A stretch of 14,652 nucleotides of DNA, from NCBI GenBank assembly GCA_019348445.1, contig JAHWJK010000032.1, positions 1-14,652 on the forward strand. Direction: 5' to 3'. How positions within the stretch are numbered: the stretch's first letter is position 1; the number at the start of each line of letters is the position of its first letter. The notes beneath the pieces were generated by a model. It did not search any database. It was given only the letters and a program-made list of their open reading frames with translations, and was not told where the DNA came from. A program made the position numbers and the translations under genes. Shown here in pieces: positions 7,143-14,017 of the stretch. Origin of the DNA: Actinomycetota bacterium. GTDB lineage: Bacteria > Actinomycetota > CADDZG01 > WHSQ01.

Positions 7143-8440
7143 CGACGCTGAGCCTTCCCGAGAAGGTCCAGGAACTCCGGGAATGACGTGTCGACGCAGC
7201 TCCACCCGCGCACCTTCACGTTGTCTTCGGCCACCAGGCCCGCGACCGCGAACGACATCGCGATCCGGTGGTCGTTGAGCGAGTCGACCTCGCCTCCGGC
7301 GAGAGGCGCGGGGCCGTCGATAACCAGGCCGTCCGGCGTTTCGGACACGGCCGCGCCGAGGGCCACCAGACCGGCGGCGAGAGCGCGGATGCGGTCGGAT
7401 TCCTTGACGCGCAACTCCCCCGCGCCGGTGATGACCGTCTGTCCCTCTGCCTGAGTGGCAAGCGTGGCAAGGATCGGAAGTTCGTCGATCATGCCGGGTA
7501 CGCGGTCGCCTTCGATCGTCGTGCCGCGTAGATGCGAATGCCGGACCTCGATCGACCCGACCGGTTCGTCGGCTGCTGCGCGGGGATGGACCGACAGATC
7601 CGCACCCATCTCCGTGAGGACGTCCAGGGCCCCGATCCGAGTCGGATTCAGCCCCACACCTTCGATCGTGAGCTCCGATCCCGGGACCAGGAGGGCCGCG
7701 CCGATGAGGAACATCGCCGACGAGAAGTCCCCGGGGACATCGCGGTCGACCACGGCGAGCTCCCGGCCTCCGGTGAGCCGGACCGTGCGACCGTCTACGG
7801 CAATGTCCGCACCGGCCGTTGCAAGCATCCGCTCGGTGTGATCTCGGGACACACCGGGCTCGGTTACCGACGTCGAGCCGCGGGCGCAGAGCCCCGCAAG
7901 GAGTAACGCCGTCTTGACCTGAGCGCTCGCTACCGCCAGCTCGTGGTCGGCGCCGGTGAGGTCGCCGCCCCTGACCGACAGCGGTGCACGGTCGCCGTGA
8001 TTCCGGCCGTCGATCGTCGCACCCATCGCGCGCAGCGGCACGACGACACGCAGCATCGGGCGCGCTCGTATGGAGGAGTCTCCGGTCAGAACGGAAAGGC
8101 CGTGGATGCCCGCGCACACGCCGAGCAGACAACGCATCGTCGTCCCGGAGTTCCCGACGTCGATGACGTCCGACGGCTCCCGGAGGTTGTGCAATCCCAA
8201 ACCCTCGACTACTGCTCGAGCCTTCGTATCGCCGCCGGCCGTAGCGATCGTGCACTTAGCACCGAGACTCTGAAGCGCACCCGCGGTTGCCCTGACGTCG
8301 AGTCCCGTGTTGACGTTGGTCACGGTCGAGCGCCCGTGGGACAGCGCCGACAGGATGAGCGCTCGATGGCTGATCGATTTATCGCCGGGCACCGCGACGA
8401 CGCCCAGTAGGGGCCGCTCTCTGCGCCTCTTCGTTCGCAC
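7139..8440 (-). CDS. aroA: 3-phosphoshikimate 1-carboxyvinyltransferase (EPSP synthase)
   Basis: EPSP synthase joins shikimate-3-phosphate and PEP in the shikimate pathway, one step before chorismate. The 433-residue protein shows PGDKSISHR (18-26), GNSGTTMR (96-103), ASAQVKTALL (171-180), SRDHTERM (198-205), NPTRIG, DELPILATLA and LRVKESDRI, then the C-terminal DHRIAMSFAV. The combination of GDKS, SAQVK, RDHTE and NPTR, and a GNSGTTMRC loop in place of GNAGTAMRP, resembles the class II (Bacillus/CP4-like) group rather than the E. coli group. The start is GTG 8440, with AGGAG 6-7 nt upstream at the edge of repeat array C. tyrA lies 32 bp upstream, so the chorismate genes probably act together. 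Confidence 0.96.
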   Translation of the reverse strand: MRTKRRRERPLLGVVAVPGDKSISHRALILSALSHGRSTVTNVNTGLDVRATAGALQSLGAKCTIATAGGDTKARAVVEGLGLHNLREPSDVIDVGNSGTTMRCLLGVCAGIHGLSVLTGDSSIRARPMLRVVVPLRAMGATIDGRNHGDRAPLSVRGGDLTGADHELAVASAQVKTALLLAGLCARGSTSVTEPGVSRDHTERMLATAGADIAVDGRTVRLTGGRELAVVDRDVPGDFSSAMFLIGAALLVPGSELTIEGVGLNPTRIGALDVLTEMGADLSVHPRAAADEPVGSIEVRHSHLRGTTIEGDRVPGMIDELPILATLATQAEGQTVITGAGELRVKESDRIRALAAGLVALGAAVSETPDGLVIDGPAPLAGGEVDSLNDHRIAMSFAVAGLVAEDNVKVRGWSCVDTSFPEFLDLLGKAQRR

Positions 8441-8451
8441 GGACGTCTCCT

Positions 8452-8498
8452 GTCTACTGGTCTACAGATCGACTAGTCGACTAATGGACGGTCGACAC
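8452..8498. repeat. 8-bp-period repeat array C (aroA / tyrA junction)
   Basis: Six consecutive units, one of them 7 bp: GTCTACTG (8452), GTCTACAG (8460), ATCGACTA (8468), GTCGACTA (8476) and so on to 8498. A perfect 12-bp palindrome TCGACTAGTCGA spans 8469-8480. The array fills most of the spacer between tyrA and aroA, provides the tyrA TAG stop (8475-8473) and reaches back into the last tyrA codons. The aroA ribosome binding site starts at its edge. Confidence 0.75.
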
Positions 8499-9567
8499 GG
8501 AAGCCCCGCGAGCGAAGCGCCTCGGCAACTGCGGCGGCGGCGTCTTCTCCCGCGATGACGAGCTCCAGCCGCCCCCGTCCCCCTTCGGTGGAATGGATGA
8601 TCCGGAGGTCTTCGATGTTCGCGCCGAGGTTGCCGGCCACGGTCGTCACCTCGGCGAGGACCCCGGGGCGGTCCGGGATCATCATCGTCAGCGACACGGG
8701 CTCGCCGGTATAGGTGGGCTTCGCGAACAGCTCGAGCCGCGCGGCACGAGCTCGTGCCATGAAGTCATGGAGGTCGTCCCACCGCTGCTCCTCGACCATC
8801 GCGGTGATGTCCGCGATCGCCGAGTCGAGCCCGGCCAAACCCTCGAGTACGGATCGAGCGTTCGCTCGGACGATGGCCACCCACAGCGCGGGATCGCTCG
8901 CCGCGATGCGCGTGACGTCGCGGAACCCAGCGCCCGCGAGCCCGAGCAGTGCCTCTTTGGTGCCGGCCGCGGCCGCGCTGTCGACGAGGGCGCTCGCGGC
9001 GAGTTGCGGCACGTGGCTGAGACGAGCAACGAGCGCGTCGTGGGTCGACGGTGCGAGCGCGACCGGCCTCGCGCCCAGCGAGAACACGAGGTCGGAGACC
9101 GCGGAGTACGCAGCATGCGATACCTCTTCGGTAGGCGTCAGGATCCACCACGCGCCCTCGAACAGATCCGCCGCGGCTGCGGCTATCCCGTGGCGTTCCG
9201 AGCCTGCCATCGGGTGCCCCCCGACGAAGCGAGGGCCGAACGCGGCGACGCCCCGGTCGACGACGGCTTCCTTCGCACTGCCGACGTCGGTGACGGCGGC
9301 TTCGGCCGGGACTACGTCTGCCAGCCGGTCGCACACGATCGGAGTGACGTCGACGGGTGTCGCCAGAACGACGAGATCGGCGTCGCCTACCGCGTCCTCG
9401 ACCGACTCCGCCGCATCATCGACGGCCCCTCGCTGCAGCGCGGCTTCGAGTGACGCCGTGTCCGAGTCGTAGCCCACGACCTCCACTGCGCCGCGGCGGG
9501 CCGCCAGACCGATCGACCCCCCGATCAGCCCGGTGCCGACGATCGCGACACGGCGCGGCATAACCAT
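8473..9567 (-). CDS. tyrA: Prephenate dehydrogenase with C-terminal ACT domain
   Basis: TyrA oxidatively decarboxylates prephenate to 4-hydroxyphenylpyruvate on the way to tyrosine. The 364-residue protein has an N-terminal NAD-binding Rossmann fold (VAIVGTGLIGGSIGLA, then GYDSD giving an acidic NAD-type residue), VVLATPVD, TDVGSAKE and the active-site motif GGHPMAGSERHG. A helical dimerisation domain follows, then an ACT domain (about 290-362, starting VSLTMMIPDRPGVLAEV), typical of tyrosine feedback control. The start is ATG 9567 with AAGGAG 6-7 nt upstream; a second ATG at 9561 is less well placed. The last residues (VD) and the TAG stop lie in repeat array C. Arogenate as substrate cannot be excluded. 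Confidence 0.93.
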   Translation of the reverse strand: MVMPRRVAIVGTGLIGGSIGLAARRGAVEVVGYDSDTASLEAALQRGAVDDAAESVEDAVGDADLVVLATPVDVTPIVCDRLADVVPAEAAVTDVGSAKEAVVDRGVAAFGPRFVGGHPMAGSERHGIAAAAADLFEGAWWILTPTEEVSHAAYSAVSDLVFSLGARPVALAPSTHDALVARLSHVPQLAASALVDSAAAAGTKEALLGLAGAGFRDVTRIAASDPALWVAIVRANARSVLEGLAGLDSAIADITAMVEEQRWDDLHDFMARARAARLELFAKPTYTGEPVSLTMMIPDRPGVLAEVTTVAGNLGANIEDLRIIHSTEGGRGRLELVIAGEDAAAAVAEALRSRGFRVDRPLVD

Positions 9568-9593
9568 CGAGTTCTCCTTGACCCTTTCGATTA

Positions 9594-9971
9594 TTACTCA
9601 GGAAGGTCGGCTCGCAGCGCACGCGCGCCCCTGAGGTAGACGTGACGCAGGTCAGCGTAGCCCCGGTCCGTATAGAGGTGCATCAGCACGCGGATACAAC
9701 GCTCGACCGCACCCGGGACCGGGATCTCCTGCGCACATAGCAGCGGGACCTCCGAGATCCCGATGTCGCGCGCCGCGACCGCGGGGAACTCGCTTACGAG
9801 ATCGGCCGTGGAGGTAAAGACGAGCGAGATGAGGTCGGCGACCGCGGCGCCATTGCGATCGAGCATCGCGCGGAGCAGCTCGGCGGTCGCGGCGACTATC
9901 TCGTCGCGGTCGTCGGCGGCCACGGTCGTCGCGCCGCGCAATGCTCTGACTCTTTGTCTATCCATCGACAT
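9594..9971 (-). CDS. aroH: Chorismate mutase, AroH type
   Basis: This enzyme rearranges chorismate to prephenate, the substrate of TyrA encoded 26 bp downstream. The 125-residue protein begins (after a short lead) RALRGATT and ends HVYLRGARALRADLPE, matching the trimeric Bacillus subtilis AroH fold rather than the helical AroQ type. All catalytic positions known from B. subtilis seem present: R12 (R7), C79 (C75), E82 (E78), R94 (R90), Y112 (Y108) and R120 (R116). The start is ATG 9971 or ATG 9965; both lie within repeat array D and neither has an ideal Shine-Dalgarno (AAGG is 12 nt before 9971). The 99-bp gap upstream suggests its own promoter. Confidence 0.94.
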   Translation of the reverse strand: MSMDRQRVRALRGATTVAADDRDEIVAATAELLRAMLDRNGAAVADLISLVFTSTADLVSEFPAVAARDIGISEVPLLCAQEIPVPGAVERCIRVLMHLYTDRGYADLRHVYLRGARALRADLPE

Positions 9972-10085
9972 GTCTACTCATCGCCTTGTCGCCCACCGCA
10001 GTGACCGCCGCACGGCGTGGCAACGGCATCGACTTGTCGACAAGTGGGTTCTTCCCGGACCGTAGACAAATCACTTTGTCTCCGA
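9956..10085. repeat. 8-bp-period repeat array D (aroH / rluB junction)
   Basis: The array fills the 99-bp spacer and runs into both genes. The right block has ATCGACTT (10028) and GTCGACAA (10036), then after a 2-bp shift GTAGACAA (10062), ATCACTTT and GTCTCCGA. The left block has ATCGACAT (9964), GTCTACTC (9972), ATCGCCTT and GTCGCCCA (9988). The two blocks are exactly 40 bp (5 units) apart in register, although the DNA between them is barely recognisable. ACTTGTCGACAAGT (10032-10045) is a perfect palindrome. The aroH start codon and the rluB stop codon both fall inside. Confidence 0.75.
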
Positions 10086-10802
10086 CGCTCGATACAGCGA
10101 CTGCACCTCGCTCGGGCTCAGCCTGCGGTAGTCGCCGGGTTTGAGACGCCCCAGCTCGAGCGGTCCGATCGCGCGCCTCACGAGCCGCGTCACCGGGTGT
10201 CCGACGGCCTCGAACATCCTCCTCACCTGTCGGTTCCGCCCCTCGGTGATCGTGATCTCGACGAGGCTCCCGCCGGGAAGGCGCTCCACCAGGCCGACGC
10301 GGGCCGGGGCGGTAGGACCGTCGTCTAGATCGATCCCCCGCGCGAGCTTCATCAGGACCTTGTGGCCCACGGCACCCTGAACGTGCGCCACGTAGGTGCG
10401 CGGCACGTGATAGCGGGGATGCGTCAGGCGCTGGGTCAGGTCGCCGTCGTTGGTCACGATCAGCGCCCCCTCGCTGCCGATGTCGAGACGCCCTACCGGC
10501 CACACCCGCTCGCCCACGTCCACGACGTCCAGCACGGTCGGACGCCCCTCGGGGTCGGCGGCGGTGGTCACGACCCCCTCGGGCTTGTTCAGGAGGTAGT
10601 AGACGAGGTCGGCGCGCAACGGCACGACCGAACCGTCAACTTCAACTTTATCCTTTTCCGGATCGATCCGGCGCCCCAGCTCGGCTTGGACGCCGTTGAC
10701 CCGGATCCGCCCGGCGGTGATCATCTCTTCGACCGCTCTGCGCGAGCCAAGCCCTGCATGGGCCAAGACCTTCTGAAGCCGTTCCCCGTCACCGTCGCTC
10801 AT
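10071..10802 (-). CDS. rluB: Ribosomal large-subunit pseudouridine synthase, RluB/RsuA family
   Basis: This enzyme converts a uridine of rRNA to pseudouridine. The 243-residue protein has an N-terminal S4 RNA-binding domain (RLQKVLAHAGLGSRRAVEEMI...GRIRVNG) and a catalytic domain with LLNKPEGVVTT, the GRLD motif with catalytic D107 and NDGDL, plus a C-terminal EGRNRQVRRMFEAVGHPV. The context scpA-scpB-rluB is widely conserved and favours RluB over RsuA, but the target base is not shown. The start ATG 10802 overlaps the scpB TGA (ATGA) and lacks a clear Shine-Dalgarno, so it probably depends on coupling. The last codons (ETK-stop) lie in repeat array D. Confidence 0.93.
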   Translation of the reverse strand: MSDGDGERLQKVLAHAGLGSRRAVEEMITAGRIRVNGVQAELGRRIDPEKDKVEVDGSVVPLRADLVYYLLNKPEGVVTTAADPEGRPTVLDVVDVGERVWPVGRLDIGSEGALIVTNDGDLTQRLTHPRYHVPRTYVAHVQGAVGHKVLMKLARGIDLDDGPTAPARVGLVERLPGGSLVEITITEGRNRQVRRMFEAVGHPVTRLVRRAIGPLELGRLKPGDYRRLSPSEVQSLYRASETK

Positions 10803-11359
10803 GCGTTCGGGGACAGCTTCGCCTCCATGTCCTCGACGGCCTCGGCATCGGGCATGAAGCCGGCCAGCGGCGGAAGGTCCTCGACGGAACGCAGACCCAT
10901 CCGCTCGAGGAACTCGTTGCTCACGCCGAAGAGCGTCGGCCCGCCGGGACCCTCGTCCCGTCCCATCTCCGAGATGAGCCCTCTCATCAGCAGGGTCTTG
11001 ACGACACCGTCGGAGTCCACGCCACGGATCTCCGAGATCTGCGTGCGGGAGACCGGCTGCCGGTAGGCGATGATCGCCAGCACCTCCAACGCCGCGCCGG
11101 TCAGACGGCCGTGGCTGCCACTCGTTACGAAACGCTCGAGCCATGGTCCACATTCGGGGTCGGTGTACAGACGCCATCCGCCGGCGACCTCGCGCAGGAC
11201 GAACCCGCGGTCGTCGGCCGCGTAGCTACGGGCGAGCTCCTCGAGCAGCGCCTCGACCTCGCTGCGGGGGGTCTCCAGCACCTCCCCGATCAGCCGCGCC
11301 GGCACCGGCTCGTCTGCCAGCAGAAGGATCGACTCCACGATCTTGCGGTGCTCGGGCAC
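10799..11359 (-). CDS. scpB: Segregation and condensation protein B
   Basis: ScpB is the winged-helix kite subunit that, with ScpA, bridges SMC heads in the chromosome condensin complex. The 186-residue protein starts EHRKIVESILLLADEPVPARLIGEVL and contains the signature LTGAALEVLAIIAYRQPVSRTQISEIRGV, followed by LLMRGLISEMGR and TLFGVSNEFLERMGL. The length is typical. The start is GTG 11359, 1 bp after the scpA stop, with GGGAGG 8 nt upstream. It is coupled to rluB by ATGA. The smc gene is not in the window. Confidence 0.95.
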   Translation of the reverse strand: MPEHRKIVESILLLADEPVPARLIGEVLETPRSEVEALLEELARSYAADDRGFVLREVAGGWRLYTDPECGPWLERFVTSGSHGRLTGAALEVLAIIAYRQPVSRTQISEIRGVDSDGVVKTLLMRGLISEMGRDEGPGGPTLFGVSNEFLERMGLRSVEDLPPLAGFMPDAEAVEDMEAKLSPNA

Positions 11360-11360
11360 G

Positions 11361-12137
11361 TCATTCGCCTCCCACGGTGTATTCGTCCACGAGTTCGAGC
11401 AGCTCGTTGTCGCCTTCGCCGGTCCACGATGCCGTGATGTCTCCGAAGCGATCGCCCTGCCCCAGCTCTATCGCACCCGCCTTGAACATCTCGAGCAGTG
11501 CGAGGAACCGGACGACGATGTCCAGCCGGTCCGAATACGCCGAGGTGAGTTCGGCGAAGCTACGGGGTCCGTGGTGCCGCAGTGTGGCGGCGAGATCCTG
11601 GATCGCGTCGCGGACCGAAACTTTGATGTCGGTGACGTGCGAAGTATCAAGGCTTACTTCAGGCTTGGGAGCCAGCGCCCGCGCCGCCGCTCTGGCGATG
11701 GCGACGACGGAGGTGCGGGCCAGTAGGTCGGGAACGACGGTCGCGTACGGTTCTTCGAGCGCGACGAGGCGCGGGTAAAAGCTCGCGCCGGCGGCGAGCC
11801 CGACCGCGATCTGGTCCCCTGCCGAGCGGAACGTCGAGCATTCGACCAACCGCGCCAGGAGGAGATCGCGCTCTTCGAGGAGCTGCGCGTCCACGTCATC
11901 GAGGTTGCGGCCGGGGAGCAGCCGAGCCGACTTCAGCTCGAGCAGCGTCGCGGCGACGACGAGGAACCCGGTCGTGACCTCGAGGTCGAGCGTGTCCATG
12001 TGCTCGAGCGCGGCGATGTATTCCTCTGTGATCGTGGACAGCGAGATCTCGTAGATGTCGACGCGCTGACGCGTGATCAGGTTCAAGAGCAGGTCGATCG
12101 GCCCCTCGAAGACCTCGAGACGGACCTCGTAGCTCAC
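11361..12137 (-). CDS. scpA: Segregation and condensation protein A
   Basis: ScpA is the kleisin of the SMC condensin complex. The 258-residue protein begins SYEVRLEVFEGPIDLLLNLITRQRVDIYEIS, the family's diagnostic N-terminus, with TTGFLVVAATLLELKSARLLP and a C-terminal winged-helix region containing FLALLEMFKAG. I chose GTG 12137 because AAGGAG lies 5 nt upstream and the family motif begins immediately. The in-frame ATG at 12182 would add 15 residues translated from repeat array E and is rejected. It is followed directly by scpB. A 115-bp spacer with a repeat array separates it from trpS. Confidence 0.95.
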   Translation of the reverse strand: MSYEVRLEVFEGPIDLLLNLITRQRVDIYEISLSTITEEYIAALEHMDTLDLEVTTGFLVVAATLLELKSARLLPGRNLDDVDAQLLEERDLLLARLVECSTFRSAGDQIAVGLAAGASFYPRLVALEEPYATVVPDLLARTSVVAIARAAARALAPKPEVSLDTSHVTDIKVSVRDAIQDLAATLRHHGPRSFAELTSAYSDRLDIVVRFLALLEMFKAGAIELGQGDRFGDITASWTGEGDNELLELVDEYTVGGE

Positions 12138-12148
12138 CGCGTCTCCTT

Positions 12149-12180
12149 CGAGACAAGTCGATTTGTCGACATATCTACAC
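12149..12180. repeat. 8-bp-period repeat array E (upstream of scpA)
   Basis: Four units in register: CGAGACAA, GTCGATTT (12157), GTCGACAT (12165) and ATCTACAC (12173). The left part forms a GACAA/TTGTC dyad. Read on the gene strand it ends just before the AAGGAG of scpA. Weak unit-like words at 12205 and 12229 keep the same 8-bp register, which may be chance. Confidence 0.72.
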
Positions 12181-12194
12181 AACCCGCTCCGGCG

Positions 12195-12215
12195 CCCTCG
12201 TCACGTCGCCGAGGG
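12195..12215 (-). terminator. Possible hairpin terminator after trpS
   Basis: A perfect 6-bp stem, CCCTCG and CGAGGG, closes a 9-nt loop about 40 bp after the trpS stop. There is no U tract, so this would be a weak or Rho-assisted terminator at best. It separates trpS from the scpA unit. Confidence 0.3.
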
Positions 12216-12252
12216 TATCCCGCACGACGTGCACAGCGGCGTCTTTTCGTGC

Positions 12253-13266
12253 TCACTGCGGCGTCAGCACCGCACGGGGGCCGAGCCCCGTGCGCTCCCT
12301 GACCGCGTCCATCGTCGGCGCTGCGACGGCCGCGGCTTTCTCGGCTCCCTTGAACAGCATGCGGTCGAGTTCGCCGGGGTCGCCCATCAGCTCTTCGTAA
12401 CGAAGCCGGATCGGCTCGAGCGCCGCGACGACGGCGTCCGCCAGCGCCGCCTTGAAGGCGCCGTATCCGGATCCGGCGAAGCGGGTCTCGAGCTCCGGCA
12501 CCGGCACCCCCTCTATCGCCGAGAAGATCGTCAGCAGGTTCGTGAGCTCCGGCTTGCCGTCGCCCGCCCTGACCTCGGTGCCCGAATCGGTCTTCGCCGA
12601 CTTGATCTTTTTGGTCAGGGACGCCGGGTCCTCGGTCAGCATCAGGCCCGAAGAGGGTCTCGTTTCCATGTCCGACTTCGACATCTTCTGGGTCGGGTCG
12701 TCGAGGGCCATGATGCGGGCTCCGACCTCGGGGATCCACGCTTCTGGGAGCGTGAACGTAACCCCGAAGTTGGAGTTGAACCTTTGCGCCAGATCCCGCA
12801 TGAGCTCGACGTGCTGGCGCTGGTCCTCGCCGACCGGGACGCCGTGCGCCTGGTAGAGGAGGACGTCGGCAGCCTGGAGCACGGGGTAGGTGAACAGACC
12901 GACCCCCACGGATTCGCTCTCCCCCCTCGAGCGGTCCTTGAACTGAACCATCCGTCTGAGCTCCCCCATCCGGGCGACACAGGTCAAGACCCACTGCAGC
13001 TCGGCATGGTCGGGGACGTGCGACTGGACGAACAGGACCGAGCGGTCGGGGTCGACCCCACAGGCGAGGAGCTCGGCGGCTTTCTCCGTGGTGTGGCGCC
13101 GCAGCACCTTCGGGTCCCACGGCATCGTCATCGCGTGCAGGTCGACGATGCAATAGAACGCCTCGTGCTCGTCCTGCAGGCGCACCCAGTTCCGCAGGGC
13201 GCCGATGTAGTTGCCGATGTGGCCTTGGCCCGTCGGCTGGATACCGCTGAAAACCCGCTTGGACAA
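12253..13266 (-). CDS. trpS: Tryptophanyl-tRNA synthetase
   Basis: TrpS charges tRNA-Trp with tryptophan. The 337-residue class I synthetase has the N-terminal SGIQPTGQGHIGNYIGALRNW, where HIGN (16-19) is the HIGH-type motif, then VQSHVPDHAELQW, a tryptophan-site region TYPVLQAADVLLYQ, GEDQRQHVELMRDLAQRFN and the KMSKS loop (194-198). The length is usual. The start is TTG 13266 with AAAGG about 8 nt upstream; no ATG or GTG close by leaves the motif intact. It is divergent from the M50 protease gene with a 65-bp shared upstream region. It ends 115 bp before scpA. Confidence 0.96.
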   Translation of the reverse strand: MSKRVFSGIQPTGQGHIGNYIGALRNWVRLQDEHEAFYCIVDLHAMTMPWDPKVLRRHTTEKAAELLACGVDPDRSVLFVQSHVPDHAELQWVLTCVARMGELRRMVQFKDRSRGESESVGVGLFTYPVLQAADVLLYQAHGVPVGEDQRQHVELMRDLAQRFNSNFGVTFTLPEAWIPEVGARIMALDDPTQKMSKSDMETRPSSGLMLTEDPASLTKKIKSAKTDSGTEVRAGDGKPELTNLLTIFSAIEGVPVPELETRFAGSGYGAFKAALADAVVAALEPIRLRYEELMGDPGELDRMLFKGAEKAAAVAAPTMDAVRERTGLGPRAVLTPQ

Positions 13267-13317
13267 CGTTCAACCTTTACTTAAGGAGTAGATTCCGGCC
13301 ATTGTTGGTTCCACCCG

Positions 13318-13324
13318 TAGAATA
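13318..13324. promoter_or_regulatory. Candidate overlapping divergent -10 elements
   Basis: The 65-bp region between trpS and the M50 gene contains TAGAAT on the plus strand (13318-13323) and TATTCT on the minus strand (13324-13319), two -10-like hexamers offset by one base. The plus element lies 8 nt before the GTG of the protease gene, which has no Shine-Dalgarno, as expected for a leaderless mRNA. The minus element would give trpS a leader of roughly 45 nt. No convincing -35 was seen on either strand. Confidence 0.4.
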
Positions 13325-13331
13325 GCCGCCC

Positions 13332-14003
13332 GTGGACATCGGACTCCTCCCGCTCCTGCGCGAAGATCCCACCGCGTTCTTGTTGCTGGCGGTCGCCCTG
13401 ATCGGGGCCATCGGCCTGCACGAGTACGCCCATGCGCTCGCGGCCGACCTTCAGGGCGACCGGATGCCGCGCGCTATGGGGCGCCTGACGCCCAATCCGG
13501 TGCGTCATCTGGACCCGGTGGGGACCCTGTTCATCTTCCTCGTGGGCTTCGGGTGGGGGAAACCGGTCGAGTTCCGCCCCCAGGCGCTGTCGTCCGAGCG
13601 GTTCGGGGCGGCCATCGTGGCGCTCGCCGGACCGCTCATGAACCTCCTGTTGGCGTTCGTGGCCGCGCTCCTCACGGTGCAGCTGGGGAGCGTGCTGCCG
13701 GCAACCGTCCATCGTTTCCTCGTCGGGACCGAGTACACGCCGGGAGGCATCGAGATCGGCTTCTACAGCTTCTTCGCGGTAAACGTCCTTCTGGCGGTCT
13801 TCAACCTGCTACCGCTCCCCCCGCTGGACGGCTCGAGACTGCTCACGATCTTCCTGCCGCCTAAGCGCCAGAACATCATCTTCTTCCTCGATCGCTACGG
13901 GTTCATCATCCTCGTCGGGCTCCTCCTGTTCAGCGGATTCACGTTCCTCGGGCCGATCATCGGCTCGGTCGCCGGGGTCCTGTTCCGCCTCGCGGGTGGG
14001 TGA
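13332..14003 (+). CDS. Site-2 protease family membrane metalloprotease (M50)
   Basis: This 223-residue polytopic membrane protein belongs to the short M50 group without a PDZ domain. The first hydrophobic segment holds the zinc motif HEYAH (H30, E31, H34). LTPNPVRHLDPVGT follows, then helices with ALAGPLMNLLLAF and the second zinc-ligand motif NLLPLPPLDGSR with D166. Two further hydrophobic segments end the protein. Such enzymes cut substrates within the membrane; the substrate here is unknown. The start is GTG 13332. No Shine-Dalgarno is visible, and a TAGAAT 8 nt upstream suggests leaderless translation. The gene is divergent from trpS, and a long repeat array begins 15 bp after its stop. 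Confidence 0.92.
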   Translation: MDIGLLPLLREDPTAFLLLAVALIGAIGLHEYAHALAADLQGDRMPRAMGRLTPNPVRHLDPVGTLFIFLVGFGWGKPVEFRPQALSSERFGAAIVALAGPLMNLLLAFVAALLTVQLGSVLPATVHRFLVGTEYTPGGIEIGFYSFFAVNVLLAVFNLLPLPPLDGSRLLTIFLPPKRQNIIFFLDRYGFIILVGLLLFSGFTFLGPIIGSVAGVLFRLAGG

Positions 14004-14017
14004 ACGAGCCGGGACAC

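Noticed and set aside
7143..8255. Upstream continuation of the cmk frame
   Set aside because: It lies fully inside aroA in another frame, has Arg/Pro/His-rich shadow composition and no domain.
8469..10045. LexA/SOS box or other known operator
   Set aside because: The palindromes TCGACTAGTCGA and ACTTGTCGACAAGT do not match the actinobacterial SOS box core (CGAAC...GTTCG), and the flanking genes are not damage-response genes. They are explained by the 8-bp array.
12138..12182. N-terminal extension of ScpA from ATG 12182
   Set aside because: The added 15 residues are pure repeat translation, and a good AAGGAG precedes GTG 12137, where the family motif starts.
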